A stretch of DNA of 64,000 bases from Sphingobium xanthum (GTDB taxonomy: Bacteria; Pseudomonadota; Alphaproteobacteria; Sphingomonadales; Sphingomonadaceae), in NCBI RefSeq assembly GCF_019737615.1, contig NZ_JAHKKS010000002.1:124001-188000 (forward strand). Direction: 5' to 3'. The stretch's first letter is position 1. Every line of letters begins with the position of its first letter. A program made the translations under genes and the position numbers. The notes beneath the pieces are model-generated. The model saw nothing but the letters and a program-made list of their open reading frames with translations. It was not told the DNA's origin and did no database searches. This document shows, in pieces, positions 1 through 7,683 of the stretch.

Positions 1-86
1 CCGATGATCACCAGCACGACCATCAGCTCGATGAGCGTGAAGCCGCCTTCCCCGGCGCGCTTTAAAGGAATGGACGGCGCTCTCAT
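1..86 (-). CDS. gspH: Type II secretion pseudopilin, N-terminal part only (GspH-like)
   Basis: Only the first 28 codons lie inside the window; the gene runs off the left edge. The ATG at 86 overlaps the gspI stop as ATGA. The peptide has a short basic leader, then the prepilin peptidase site G/FTLIE and the start of the hydrophobic helix (GGFTLIELMVVLVII). That makes it a type IV pilin-like subunit of the secretion pseudopilus, processed by GspO and methylated on Phe. The LMVVLVIIG wording fits GspH better than GspJ, but with this little sequence GspJ or GspK cannot be excluded. Confidence 0.7.
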   Translation of the reverse strand, partial: MRAPSIPLKRAGEGGFTLIELMVVLVII

Positions 87-466
87 TTCATCCGCCCGAA
101 TGTCAGCACCGCAGGCGACTGCCCCTGTCCGCCGTCGATGCGCAGCGTGATGACCATCATCCGGCCGCTGTCCGCTTCCTCGACTTGCTGCGCCCAGTGC
201 CATTGCCGCCCGGCATTTTCGATCGTTCCCTCGCTGGCCCCACGGACCGGCGCAGCGGGATCGGTCAGCCGCTCGATCATGAGATTGCGCGCGACGATCT
301 GCGTCATCGTCCGCATGCGCAGGTCGACCGAGGTGCGCGCCGAGACCGCCTGCAACCGCACCAGCGCAAGCCCGGCAATGCTGAAGATCGTCAGCGCCAC
401 CAGCATCTCGAGCAGGGTGAACCCCTCGCCCGTGCCTCGTCTTCCGCAGCGCGTGCGCGCGTTCAT
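83..466 (-). CDS. gspI: Type II secretion minor pseudopilin GspI
   Basis: A 127-residue minor pseudopilin, a subunit of the tip complex (GspH-I-J-K) that primes the inner-membrane pseudopilus. The prepilin peptidase site EGFTLLEM lies about residues 14-21, with Glu at +5 of the mature protein, followed by a hydrophobic helix VALTIFSIAGLALVRL. The downstream pattern (NLMIERL, then GRQWHW and a D-x-G-x-MM-V-I-T strand) matches the GspI family. It starts 39 bases after the gspG stop and its stop overlaps the next pseudopilin start. Its position directly after gspG, before an H-like gene, differs from the usual G-H-I order. Confidence 0.87.
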   Translation of the reverse strand: MNARTRCGRRGTGEGFTLLEMLVALTIFSIAGLALVRLQAVSARTSVDLRMRTMTQIVARNLMIERLTDPAAPVRGASEGTIENAGRQWHWAQQVEEADSGRMMVITLRIDGGQGQSPAVLTFGRMK

Positions 467-505
467 CCCCGCGCCTCCCGCGACGTCAGGTCCAGGCCCG
501 TGGCG

Positions 506-970
506 TCAGAGATCGCTCGAATAAATGTCGGCATTCTCGCCCTCGCCGCCCGTCTGCTTGTCGGCCCCCAGCGAATAGATATCGAACGCGCCTTTGCGGC
601 CCGGCGCGGCATATTGATAGGCCTGGCCCCAGGGATCGTTCGGCAGCTTCTTGATGTAGCCGCCCTGACGATAGCGCTCGGGCTGAGCGAGACCGGCCGG
701 CGGCGACATCAGGCTGTTGAGACCGTCGCTCGTGCTCGGATAGGTCAGATTATCGAGGCGATACTGTTCGAGCGCGGATTCCAGCGTCGCGATATCGGCC
801 TTCGCTTTGGCGACGTTGCTGGTACCCAGCGCACCGAACACGTTGATCGCGACGATCGTGCCGAGCAGGCCGATGATCACGATCACGACCAGCAGCTCTA
901 TGAGTGTAAAACCGTCTTCGCTCTGACGCCGCGCGGACAGGAGGGGGGATTTTGCGAGGCTCATGGTCAA
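506..970 (-). CDS. gspG: Type II secretion major pseudopilin GspG
   Basis: The main building block of the type II secretion pseudopilus, 154 residues. The cleavage site DGFTLIELLVVIVIIGLLG lies near residues 19-37, with a leader longer than in many GspG proteins. The C-terminal half carries the family hallmarks YPSTSDGLNSL, GGYIKKLPNDPWGQAYQY and FDIYSLGADKQTGGEGENADI, the last being the conserved calcium-binding loop. The ATG at 970 overlaps the gspF stop as ATGA, which favours it over the second Met at 964. Very likely cotranscribed with gspC-F. Confidence 0.95.
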   Translation of the reverse strand: MTMSLAKSPLLSARRQSEDGFTLIELLVVIVIIGLLGTIVAINVFGALGTSNVAKAKADIATLESALEQYRLDNLTYPSTSDGLNSLMSPPAGLAQPERYRQGGYIKKLPNDPWGQAYQYAAPGRKGAFDIYSLGADKQTGGEGENADIYSSDL

Positions 971-2229
971 ACTCCGGCACCGGTAAGATTTTGCAGCTGC
1001 ATGATGGGCAGCAGGATCGAAAGGATGATGACCGCCACGATCCCGCCCATGACGACGATGATCAGCGGCTCCAGCATGGCGAGCGCAGCAGCCGTGAAAC
1101 CGTCGAACTCGCGCTCGAGATAGTCGGCCGCGCGCTCCAGCATCAGGTCGAGCTGGCCGGCGCTTTCGCCCGAGGCGGCGAGATAGACAAGCAAGGGCGG
1201 AAAGACGTCGGTCCGGCGCATCGCCGCGGAAAGGCTGCCACCGCCGCGCACGGCCTCGACGATATCCGTAGTCGCCGCGCGCAGCACGCGATTGTGAATG
1301 GTCGGAACGGTGAGCGAGAGCCCTTCCATCACCGGCAGGCGGCTCTCGACCATCGTCGAGAGCGTGCGGGCCATGCGCGCGGCGTGAAGGTCACGCAGCA
1401 GGCGGCCGACAAAAGGCGTGCGCAGCAACAGGCCGTCAACGCTCATCCTGACGGCTTCGTTGCGAAGCGCGCGCCATCCAAGAAAGCCGAACGCTCCCAG
1501 CAGGATCAGGAGCGCCCACCACCAGCTGGCGAGGAAATTGGAAAGGCCCATGACGATGCGCGTGAGCAGGGGCAGCTGCTGCCCGAGCGTATCGAACTGC
1601 TCGACCACCAGCGGCACCACGAAGATCATCAGCGACATGACGACGACGATCGCGAACACCGAGAGCACCGCCGGATAGGCCAGCGCGGTCAGCATCTTGG
1701 AACGCATCGTCGCCTGCCGCTCGAGCAGGATGGCGAGCCGGTCGGTCAGCGCCGGCAGGCTGCCCGATCGCTCGCCCGCCGCGATCATCGCGCGGTAGAG
1801 ACCGGGAAAGCTCTTGGGTTCCGCGCTCATCGCCTCGCCGAGGCTGCGTCCTTCAACCACGCCGCCATGCACGCGCGCCACGATGTCGCGCACATGCTGC
1901 TTCTCGCTCTGCCGGGTGATCGTGCGCAGCGCTTCTTCGAGCGGCGACACCTGCGCGAGCGTCGAGAGCTGGCGGGTGAACAGGGTCAGTTCCTTGGAAG
2001 AGAGACGCTTGCGATCGAAGCTCAGCAGGCCGCGCCCCGCCAGCCGCGGTGCTTTGCCTCCGCCCGCCGCGCTTGCGCCGGCGGCCGCGCCGCGTCCCTC
2101 GGCGATGCGCACGACGAACAGCTTCTTGGCGGCCAGCGCCTCGCGGGCATCGCTCACCGAATCCGCCCGGACCAGACCGCGCTTTTCCCGCCCTGATCCG
2201 TCGATCACCAGATAGTCGAAGTCAGGCAT
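967..2229 (-). CDS. gspF: Type II secretion inner-membrane platform protein GspF
   Basis: Polytopic inner-membrane protein that couples the GspE ATPase to pseudopilus assembly. The start is placed at 2229 (MPDFDYLVIDG), giving 420 residues. The reading frame is open further upstream, but that stretch lies inside gspE and is arginine-rich shadow sequence. Two GspF/PilC repeats are visible, each ending in long hydrophobic stretches (for example AYPAVLSVFAIVVVMSLMIF and the C-terminal LIIVVMGGIVAVIILSILLP). The start overlaps the gspE stop by 8 bases and the stop overlaps gspG by 4, so translation is probably coupled through the operon. Confidence 0.95.
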   Translation of the reverse strand: MPDFDYLVIDGSGREKRGLVRADSVSDAREALAAKKLFVVRIAEGRGAAAGASAAGGGKAPRLAGRGLLSFDRKRLSSKELTLFTRQLSTLAQVSPLEEALRTITRQSEKQHVRDIVARVHGGVVEGRSLGEAMSAEPKSFPGLYRAMIAAGERSGSLPALTDRLAILLERQATMRSKMLTALAYPAVLSVFAIVVVMSLMIFVVPLVVEQFDTLGQQLPLLTRIVMGLSNFLASWWWALLILLGAFGFLGWRALRNEAVRMSVDGLLLRTPFVGRLLRDLHAARMARTLSTMVESRLPVMEGLSLTVPTIHNRVLRAATTDIVEAVRGGGSLSAAMRRTDVFPPLLVYLAASGESAGQLDLMLERAADYLEREFDGFTAAALAMLEPLIIVVMGGIVAVIILSILLPIMQLQNLTGAGV

Positions 2230-3790
2230 CGATCGTTTCGCGCCGCGAGATGCGGATCGCTTCCTCGGCACTGGTCTCGCCGCCCAATACCAGTCCGCGC
2301 GCCGCCGCGATGAGGTTCGGCGCGTTGAGGAAGGCATGGCGCGCAATGAGGGATTCATCGCCGCCTTCGTTGATCATCCGCCGGATCGTGTCGTCGATGC
2401 GGATTGCCTCGAACACGCCGACGCGGCCCTTGTATCCGCTGCTGTTGCAGGTCTCGCAGCCATGCGGCCGGTAGATCAGCGTCCCCTCGTCGATGCCGAG
2501 CAGCGCGCTCACCGACTTGTCGGCCGGAATCTGCTCCCGGCAATCGGGGCACAGCCGCCGCACGAGGCGCTGCGCAATCACCGCGCGCAGGGTCGAGGCA
2601 AGCAGGAACGGCTCGACCTTCATGTCACGCATGCGGGTGATCGCGCCCACGGCATCGTTGGTGTGGACGGTCGAAAGCACGAGATGACCGGTCAGCGAGG
2701 CCTGTACCGCAATCTCCGCAGTCTCCCGGTCACGGATTTCGCCGACCATCACAACATCCGGATCCTGGCGCAGGATGGCGCGCAGCCCGGCCGCGAAGGT
2801 CAGCCCGACCTTGGCATTGACCTGCGTCTGCCCCACGCCCTCGATCGCATATTCGACCGGATCCTCGACGGTCAGGATATTGCGGCTGCCGTCATTCAGC
2901 TGGCGCAGGCCCGCATAAAGCGTCGTCGTCTTGCCGCTGCCGGTCGGGCCGGTGACGAGGATGATGCCGTTCGGTTCGCGCAGGGCGCTGCGCAGCACCT
3001 GATCGGTCATTCCGGTGAGGCCGAGAATATCCATCGAAATGCCGGCATTCTCCTTGTCGAGAATACGCATGACGACGCGCTCGCCGGCGCGGCTCGGCAG
3101 GGTGGAGACGCGCACGTCGAGCATCTTGCCGCCCAGCGTCAGGCCGATGCGCCCATCCTGCGGCACGCGGCGCTCGGCGATGTCGAGCCGCGCCATGACC
3201 TTCACGCGGCTGACCACGACCGGGGCGACATGCGCGGGCATGCGCAACGTCTCGGTCAATACGCCGTCCATGCGCATGCGCACGACGAGGCCGGTCTCAT
3301 AGGGCTCGATATGGATGTCGCTGACGCCCTGGCGCGCCGCCTCGGCGATGATGCCATTGATGAGACGGATGGCCGGCGCATCGTCGCCGCTGTCGAGCAG
3401 ATCCTCTGCGGTCGGCAGATCGCCCGCGATGAAATCGAGATCGTCGCCGCCCATGGCCAACGATCCGGCCATGGCGGCCGCCGAGCCCTCCATCGCATAA
3501 TGATCGGACAGATGCTTCTCGAAGCTCGGCACATCGACGATCGTCACGTCGAAGCTGCGCGCCAGATGCCGCCGCACCTCGACCAGCACGCGCGGATCGG
3601 CACCGTCCCGCAGCGCAACCGCAATGCGCCCGTCCGCCCGGCCGCTGGTGATCACCACGCCATGTTTGCGCGCAAAACCATAGGGAATATCGATCGGCAG
3701 CAGGCCACCTTCCCCGGCCGCATGCGCGGCGGGCGCGGGCGCCGGAGCGCCCATGCCTTCTGGGGGAAGATCGTCCGCCGGCCCGGTCAT
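2222..3790 (-). CDS. gspE: Type II secretion ATPase GspE
   Basis: Cytoplasmic hexameric ATPase that powers pseudopilus growth, 522 residues. The family signature SDIHIEPYE lies near residue 158, the Walker A motif GPTGSGKTT near 280, the Walker B region DPDVVMVGEIRD about 60 residues later, and the zinc-binding tetracysteine module (CPDC then CETC) near 412-445. All catalytic elements look intact. The N-terminus is rich in Ala, Pro and Gly. The start overlaps the gspD stop as ATGA. Confidence 0.96.
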   Translation of the reverse strand: MTGPADDLPPEGMGAPAPAPAAHAAGEGGLLPIDIPYGFARKHGVVITSGRADGRIAVALRDGADPRVLVEVRRHLARSFDVTIVDVPSFEKHLSDHYAMEGSAAAMAGSLAMGGDDLDFIAGDLPTAEDLLDSGDDAPAIRLINGIIAEAARQGVSDIHIEPYETGLVVRMRMDGVLTETLRMPAHVAPVVVSRVKVMARLDIAERRVPQDGRIGLTLGGKMLDVRVSTLPSRAGERVVMRILDKENAGISMDILGLTGMTDQVLRSALREPNGIILVTGPTGSGKTTTLYAGLRQLNDGSRNILTVEDPVEYAIEGVGQTQVNAKVGLTFAAGLRAILRQDPDVVMVGEIRDRETAEIAVQASLTGHLVLSTVHTNDAVGAITRMRDMKVEPFLLASTLRAVIAQRLVRRLCPDCREQIPADKSVSALLGIDEGTLIYRPHGCETCNSSGYKGRVGVFEAIRIDDTIRRMINEGGDESLIARHAFLNAPNLIAAARGLVLGGETSAEEAIRISRRETIDA

Positions 3791-5976
3791 TTCTTGCGCT
3801 TCTCAGCGGCGGCAGGGCGCACCACTTGCTGGGAGCTGGTCGCCTCGACCGGAACCACCCGGCCATCGACCACCTCATCCCCCGCGCGCGAGCCATCGCT
3901 GACCGGCAGGGCCGCGCCCATATAATCGCGCACCAGCTCGTCGATCGTTGGCTCGACCTTGGGATTGTTCGCAAGCTGCTGGTTCCGGATGTAGCCGTAT
4001 CGCCGTGCCGTCACATCTTGCGCATCCTTGCGATCGGAGAGGATGGTGGGGCGAATGAAGACCATGAGATTGGTCTTGCTGCGCGCGCGGCTGCGTGACT
4101 TGAAGAGTTCGCCGACCAGCGGAATGTCGCCCAGCACGGGGATCTTCTCGATCGTGCGGCGCTCATTGTCGTCGAGCAGGCCGCCAAGCGCGAGAATGTC
4201 GCCGTCATCGACCGTCACCGTCGTTTCGATCTGGCGTTTGTTGATAATGAGATCGCTGCTGTCGTTCGAGACCGGCCCGGCCACGCTGCTGACTTCCTGC
4301 TTGAGGAACAGCTTGATCGCGCCGCCCGAATTGATCTGCGGCTTCACCTCCAGCATGATGCCGACATTCTGGCGCTGGACGGTGCGGAACTGGTTGTCGA
4401 AATTGGGGCTGAGCGCCTGCCCGGTCGAGACCGGCACTTCCTGGCCGACGAGGATCTTGGCTTCCTGATTGTCGAGCGTCAGCACGGACGGCGTCGAGAG
4501 GACGTTGCTCTCCGTGTCCGCCTGCACCGCATTGATGATCGCGCCGAGAACGCCGTTGCGACCCAGCTCCGTGGCAACCCCGCCAAAGCCCCCGCGCGCC
4601 GAGCGCAGCGCATCGACGGCGGCGCCCTGGAGTTCGGTCGCCAGCGATCCATTCTCGGTCGTGGTGGTAGTCGTGCGCGTGCCGTCCGGCGCAACGACGA
4701 CGGTTTCCGTCGTGCCGAGCTGATTGGCGGCGATCGCACCCGCAAGCGTCAGGATGTTGGGCTGCGCGTTGGAATAGTTGGTAGCAGCAAAGCCGGTCTT
4801 GGTCGAACCGATCAGGAACTGCACGCCGAGCTGGCGCGCCGCATTGTCGCCAATCTCGACGATGATCGCCTCGACCAGAACCTGTTCGCGCCGCGTGTCG
4901 AGCTGCCGGATGACTTCGCCGAGCATGCGCTGCGTGTCGCCATTGGCAGCGACGATGACGGCATTGGCGCCTTCGTAGCGCGTCACGACCGCCGGCCCGC
5001 GCCCGCCGATGCCGCTGGTGTCGCCCGCTGAAGAAGCCGCTGCCTGCGCGGGAGCAGGTGCAGCTGCGGGCACCGCGCTCGGACCGCCTGTAGTCACTGT
5101 CGCATTGGCCGAGGAAATGGCCGAGCCGCCGCCCTGCCCCAGCAATTTCTCGAGGACAGGCAGGAGCTTGTCGGCATCGGCATGCTGCAGCCAGTAGACC
5201 CGGATTTCCGTGCCGGACGCCGCGCGCGTATCGAGTTCGCGGGCCATGGCCGAGAGGCGCTGGACCGTCGCCGCATCGCCGCGCAGCGCGACGCTGTTGG
5301 AACTGTCGATCGCGACCACGGTCGCCGTGGCCGGCTGGCCCTCGCCCCCGCCGGCGACTAGCGCCTGAAGCGACTGCGCGATCTCGCGCGCGCCGGCATT
5401 CTTGAGCGGAACGAGCGCCGTCGAAGAGCCGTCCGTATCGACCTGTGCCAGCACGCGGCGAATGCGGAAGATATTGTCGGCATAGTCCGCCACTACGATC
5501 GAGCGTCCCGATCGGTTCGCGGTGATCGAGCCGTCCTTGCTGACCAGCGGCCGCAGCGTATCGAGCGCGGACTGCGCATCGATCGAGCGCAGGCGGATGA
5601 CCTCGGTCACGAACTGGTTGCGATTGGCCGCCCCGCCGACCTGGCCTGGCTGCCCCGCCGCGCCCTCGACCGGCTGGATACGGAACGCGCCGCCCGCTGC
5701 CGGCACGGCGACGAGGCCATTGGCGCGCAAGGTCGAGAGGAATATCTCGAAATATTCCGAGCGCGTCAGCGGCCGGTCGGTCACGACCGAGACTTTGCCC
5801 TGCACGCGATTGTCGATGATGAAGGTCCGCCCGGTCACGCGCGCGGCATCCTGGATGAAGGCACGAATATCGGCATCGCGGACATTCAGCGTGAGCTGAC
5901 CGATGGCGGGCACGGCGAGCAACAGTGCAAGCGCGGCGCTACCGGCAAACTTGCGGATTCTAGGCAGGAAAGTCAT
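3787..5976 (-). CDS. gspD: Type II secretion outer-membrane secretin GspD
   Basis: Secretin forming the outer-membrane gate of the type II system, 729 residues. A signal peptide (about residues 1-26, ending PAIGQ) is followed by the N0 domain (LTLNVRDADIRAFIQDAARV), N1-N3 repeats and the secretin domain with VEAIIVEI, ILVGQEVPVSTGQ and the C-terminal NLMVFIRPTIL. A low-complexity Ala/Pro/Ser-Gly insertion sits in the N3 region (about residues 290-330). The protein ends in a short charged tail (AAAEKRKK), where a pilotin could dock, though no pilotin gene is seen here. It overlaps gspC upstream and gspE downstream by 4 bases each. Confidence 0.96.
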   Translation of the reverse strand: MTFLPRIRKFAGSAALALLLAVPAIGQLTLNVRDADIRAFIQDAARVTGRTFIIDNRVQGKVSVVTDRPLTRSEYFEIFLSTLRANGLVAVPAAGGAFRIQPVEGAAGQPGQVGGAANRNQFVTEVIRLRSIDAQSALDTLRPLVSKDGSITANRSGRSIVVADYADNIFRIRRVLAQVDTDGSSTALVPLKNAGAREIAQSLQALVAGGGEGQPATATVVAIDSSNSVALRGDAATVQRLSAMARELDTRAASGTEIRVYWLQHADADKLLPVLEKLLGQGGGSAISSANATVTTGGPSAVPAAAPAPAQAAASSAGDTSGIGGRGPAVVTRYEGANAVIVAANGDTQRMLGEVIRQLDTRREQVLVEAIIVEIGDNAARQLGVQFLIGSTKTGFAATNYSNAQPNILTLAGAIAANQLGTTETVVVAPDGTRTTTTTTENGSLATELQGAAVDALRSARGGFGGVATELGRNGVLGAIINAVQADTESNVLSTPSVLTLDNQEAKILVGQEVPVSTGQALSPNFDNQFRTVQRQNVGIMLEVKPQINSGGAIKLFLKQEVSSVAGPVSNDSSDLIINKRQIETTVTVDDGDILALGGLLDDNERRTIEKIPVLGDIPLVGELFKSRSRARSKTNLMVFIRPTILSDRKDAQDVTARRYGYIRNQQLANNPKVEPTIDELVRDYMGAALPVSDGSRAGDEVVDGRVVPVEATSSQQVVRPAAAEKRKK

Positions 5977-6848
5977 CGAATGTCCGGAATTATGAGAGCG
6001 ATGGGAACGGTCGCGGCGCCGCGCTCCACCATGAGGGATATGCGGGCGCCGGGCCTGATCGATCCTTGCAGCGACGTGACGTCGGCCGGGGATCGCACGG
6101 GCTGGCCGTTCACCTGCACGATGATGTCGCCGGGCCGGAACCCGGCTTGCGAAAACACTTCGCCGCCGCCCTGCGAATTGACGACGATGCCGGTAACACC
6201 GCTGCGCTCGGTGCGCGGGGCGAAACTGATCGAACTCATGAGGCTTTCCGGGGTCAAACGCCCCGGCGGCGCGGGAGGCGCTCCAATGCCCGGCGACGGC
6301 GCGCCCCCGCCAGCTTCCGGCGCGCCTGGCCCGGTTGGTCCGCCCGCGGCGCCACCACCCGATTGATCGATGTAAAGTTGTTCGGTCACGCCGCCCCGCT
6401 CGATCACCACATGATCGAACTGCACGGCCTTGAGCTTCACGCCCGGCGCAATCTCGCCGCCCACGGCATAGCTCTGCTGCTCGCCGCCTTCATTGGCGAT
6501 GATTGCCGATCCCGAGCCAGACGCTTCGTTCACCCGAGTGCCGAAGAGCTTGAGCGGCAGCGAGGTGACCTGCTGCGCCGGCGTCTCGCCGGGGGTGACG
6601 GCCACGCCGGTGCGGTAGAAGGGATCGAACCCCGCGAACAGCGCGCTGCGTGCATCCGCGCTCACCACGACCGGCTCGCGGGCGCGCCAGTCGCCGAACA
6701 GCCCGACCGGCGTCACCAGCGCCCAGAGCAGGCGCGCGATCTGGATCATCAGCAAAACGAGGAGCGCAGCCTCGATCCACTGCCCGATGTCCGAAGAACG
6801 AGGCGTACGAGCCTGTGGCGCGCGCCGAATGAAGTCGGTCCACCGCAT
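5973..6848 (-). CDS. gspC: Type II secretion inner-membrane protein GspC with PDZ domain
   Basis: Links the inner-membrane platform to the secretin and contributes to substrate recognition. A single membrane helix lies near residues 25-45, a periplasmic HR domain follows (VTSLPLKLFGTRVNEASGSG), then a Pro/Gly-rich linker and a C-terminal PDZ domain (GEVFSQAGFRPGDIIVQVNG). The ATG at 6848 gives 291 residues. An in-frame TTG at 6872 would add eight residues, but has no better ribosome site; GGAGGT lies 14 bases before the ATG. First gene of the minus-strand gsp operon. Confidence 0.92.
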   Translation of the reverse strand: MRWTDFIRRAPQARTPRSSDIGQWIEAALLVLLMIQIARLLWALVTPVGLFGDWRAREPVVVSADARSALFAGFDPFYRTGVAVTPGETPAQQVTSLPLKLFGTRVNEASGSGSAIIANEGGEQQSYAVGGEIAPGVKLKAVQFDHVVIERGGVTEQLYIDQSGGGAAGGPTGPGAPEAGGGAPSPGIGAPPAPPGRLTPESLMSSISFAPRTERSGVTGIVVNSQGGGEVFSQAGFRPGDIIVQVNGQPVRSPADVTSLQGSIRPGARISLMVERGAATVPIALIIPDIR

Positions 6849-6911
6849 CTGAGAGTTGACGACCTCCAGCAAAGCTCGCGTTGCCTATGCGCGCTCTATG
6901 ACCGAACCGCT

Positions 6912-6948
6912 ACAATATGGTTACTAAAAAATGACAGCCAAATCATCT
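6912..6948 (-). promoter_or_regulatory. Candidate PHO-box-like promoter of the gsp operon
   Basis: On the minus strand the heptamer CTGTCAT (6937-6931) matches the PhoB half-site exactly. A weak in-phase heptamer AGATGAT (6948-6942) precedes it by 11 bp. A -10-like TATTGT (6917-6912) follows 13 bases later, about 64 bases ahead of the gspC ATG. PhoB boxes normally replace the -35 element in this layout. One half-site is poor, so this is a suggestion, not a firm call. Confidence 0.35.
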
Positions 6949-6983
6949 CGACTTTGTTCCCTGCGCCCAGACCTTGCCGACCG

Positions 6984-6998
6984 TTAACCTTTATTAAC
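6984..6998 (+). promoter_or_regulatory. CtrA-box-like sequence upstream of the oxygenase gene
   Basis: Two TTAA half-sites are separated by 6 bases (TTAACCTTTATTAAC). This resembles the alphaproteobacterial CtrA site TTAA-N7-TTAAC but is one base short. It lies 53 bases ahead of the oxygenase start and about 135 bases from gspC, so it could serve either divergent unit. Confidence 0.3.
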
Positions 6999-7050
6999 AA
7001 GAGGCCGGTTGATTGCTGCGCAGGAGAGTTGCTAGACCTTCGCGTGGCCC

Positions 7051-7677
7051 ATGTCGATGCTAGACGCTCCCCTCCTCGCCAGCCAGCCCGGCATCCAGCG
7101 CTTTCCGCGCCCCGAACTCGTCCTGTTCATGAAGAAGCGCTTTCTCGATGCCGGGGAATGCGCGGGCCTGATTGAACGCATCGACGCCGGTCGACGGCCG
7201 TCCACCATCGCGGACGATCAGGGATACGAGGCCTTCCGGACCAGCGAGACCTGCGATCTGCACGATGGCGATCCCTTCGTCGCCGCGATCGATGAAAAGC
7301 TCGCCGCGTTCAGCGGCCTCGATTTCGCGCACGGCGAACCCCTTCAGGGCCAGCGCTACGATGTCGGCCAGGAATTCAAGGCGCACACCGACTATTTCGA
7401 GCCCAAGGGCCTGGATTTCGAGCGCTATTGCGGCCGCTCGGGCAATCGCACCTGGACGCTCATGGTCTATCTCAACGAGCCACGCGCCGGAGGGGCAACG
7501 CGGTTCACCAAGGTGGACAAGATGATCCAGCCGGAAACCGGCAAGCTGCTTGCCTGGAATAATCGCCTGCCCGACGGCGCACTCAATCCCGCCACGATCC
7601 ACCATGGCATGAAGGTGCGAGCGGGGACGAAGTATATCATCACCAAATGGTATCGCGAGCAGGTCTGGGCAGGTTGA
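7051..7677 (+). CDS. 2-oxoglutarate/Fe(II)-dependent oxygenase, prolyl 4-hydroxylase type
   Basis: A 208-residue enzyme of the P4Hc type, expected to hydroxylate a peptide or small-molecule substrate using 2-oxoglutarate, O2 and Fe(II). The iron facial triad is visible as H112-x-D114 (AHTDYF) and the distal His at 184/185 (TIHHGMKV). A basic residue nine to ten positions later (Lys194) suits 2-oxoglutarate binding. WTLMVYLNEP and GGATRF match the double-stranded beta-helix core. No clear Shine-Dalgarno site precedes the ATG; a second ATG lies at 7057. The gene is divergent from gspC and converges on the MFS gene with 6 bases between stops. The substrate cannot be told. Confidence 0.88.
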   Translation: MSMLDAPLLASQPGIQRFPRPELVLFMKKRFLDAGECAGLIERIDAGRRPSTIADDQGYEAFRTSETCDLHDGDPFVAAIDEKLAAFSGLDFAHGEPLQGQRYDVGQEFKAHTDYFEPKGLDFERYCGRSGNRTWTLMVYLNEPRAGGATRFTKVDKMIQPETGKLLAWNNRLPDGALNPATIHHGMKVRAGTKYIITKWYREQVWAG

Positions 7678-7683
7678 ACGCGA

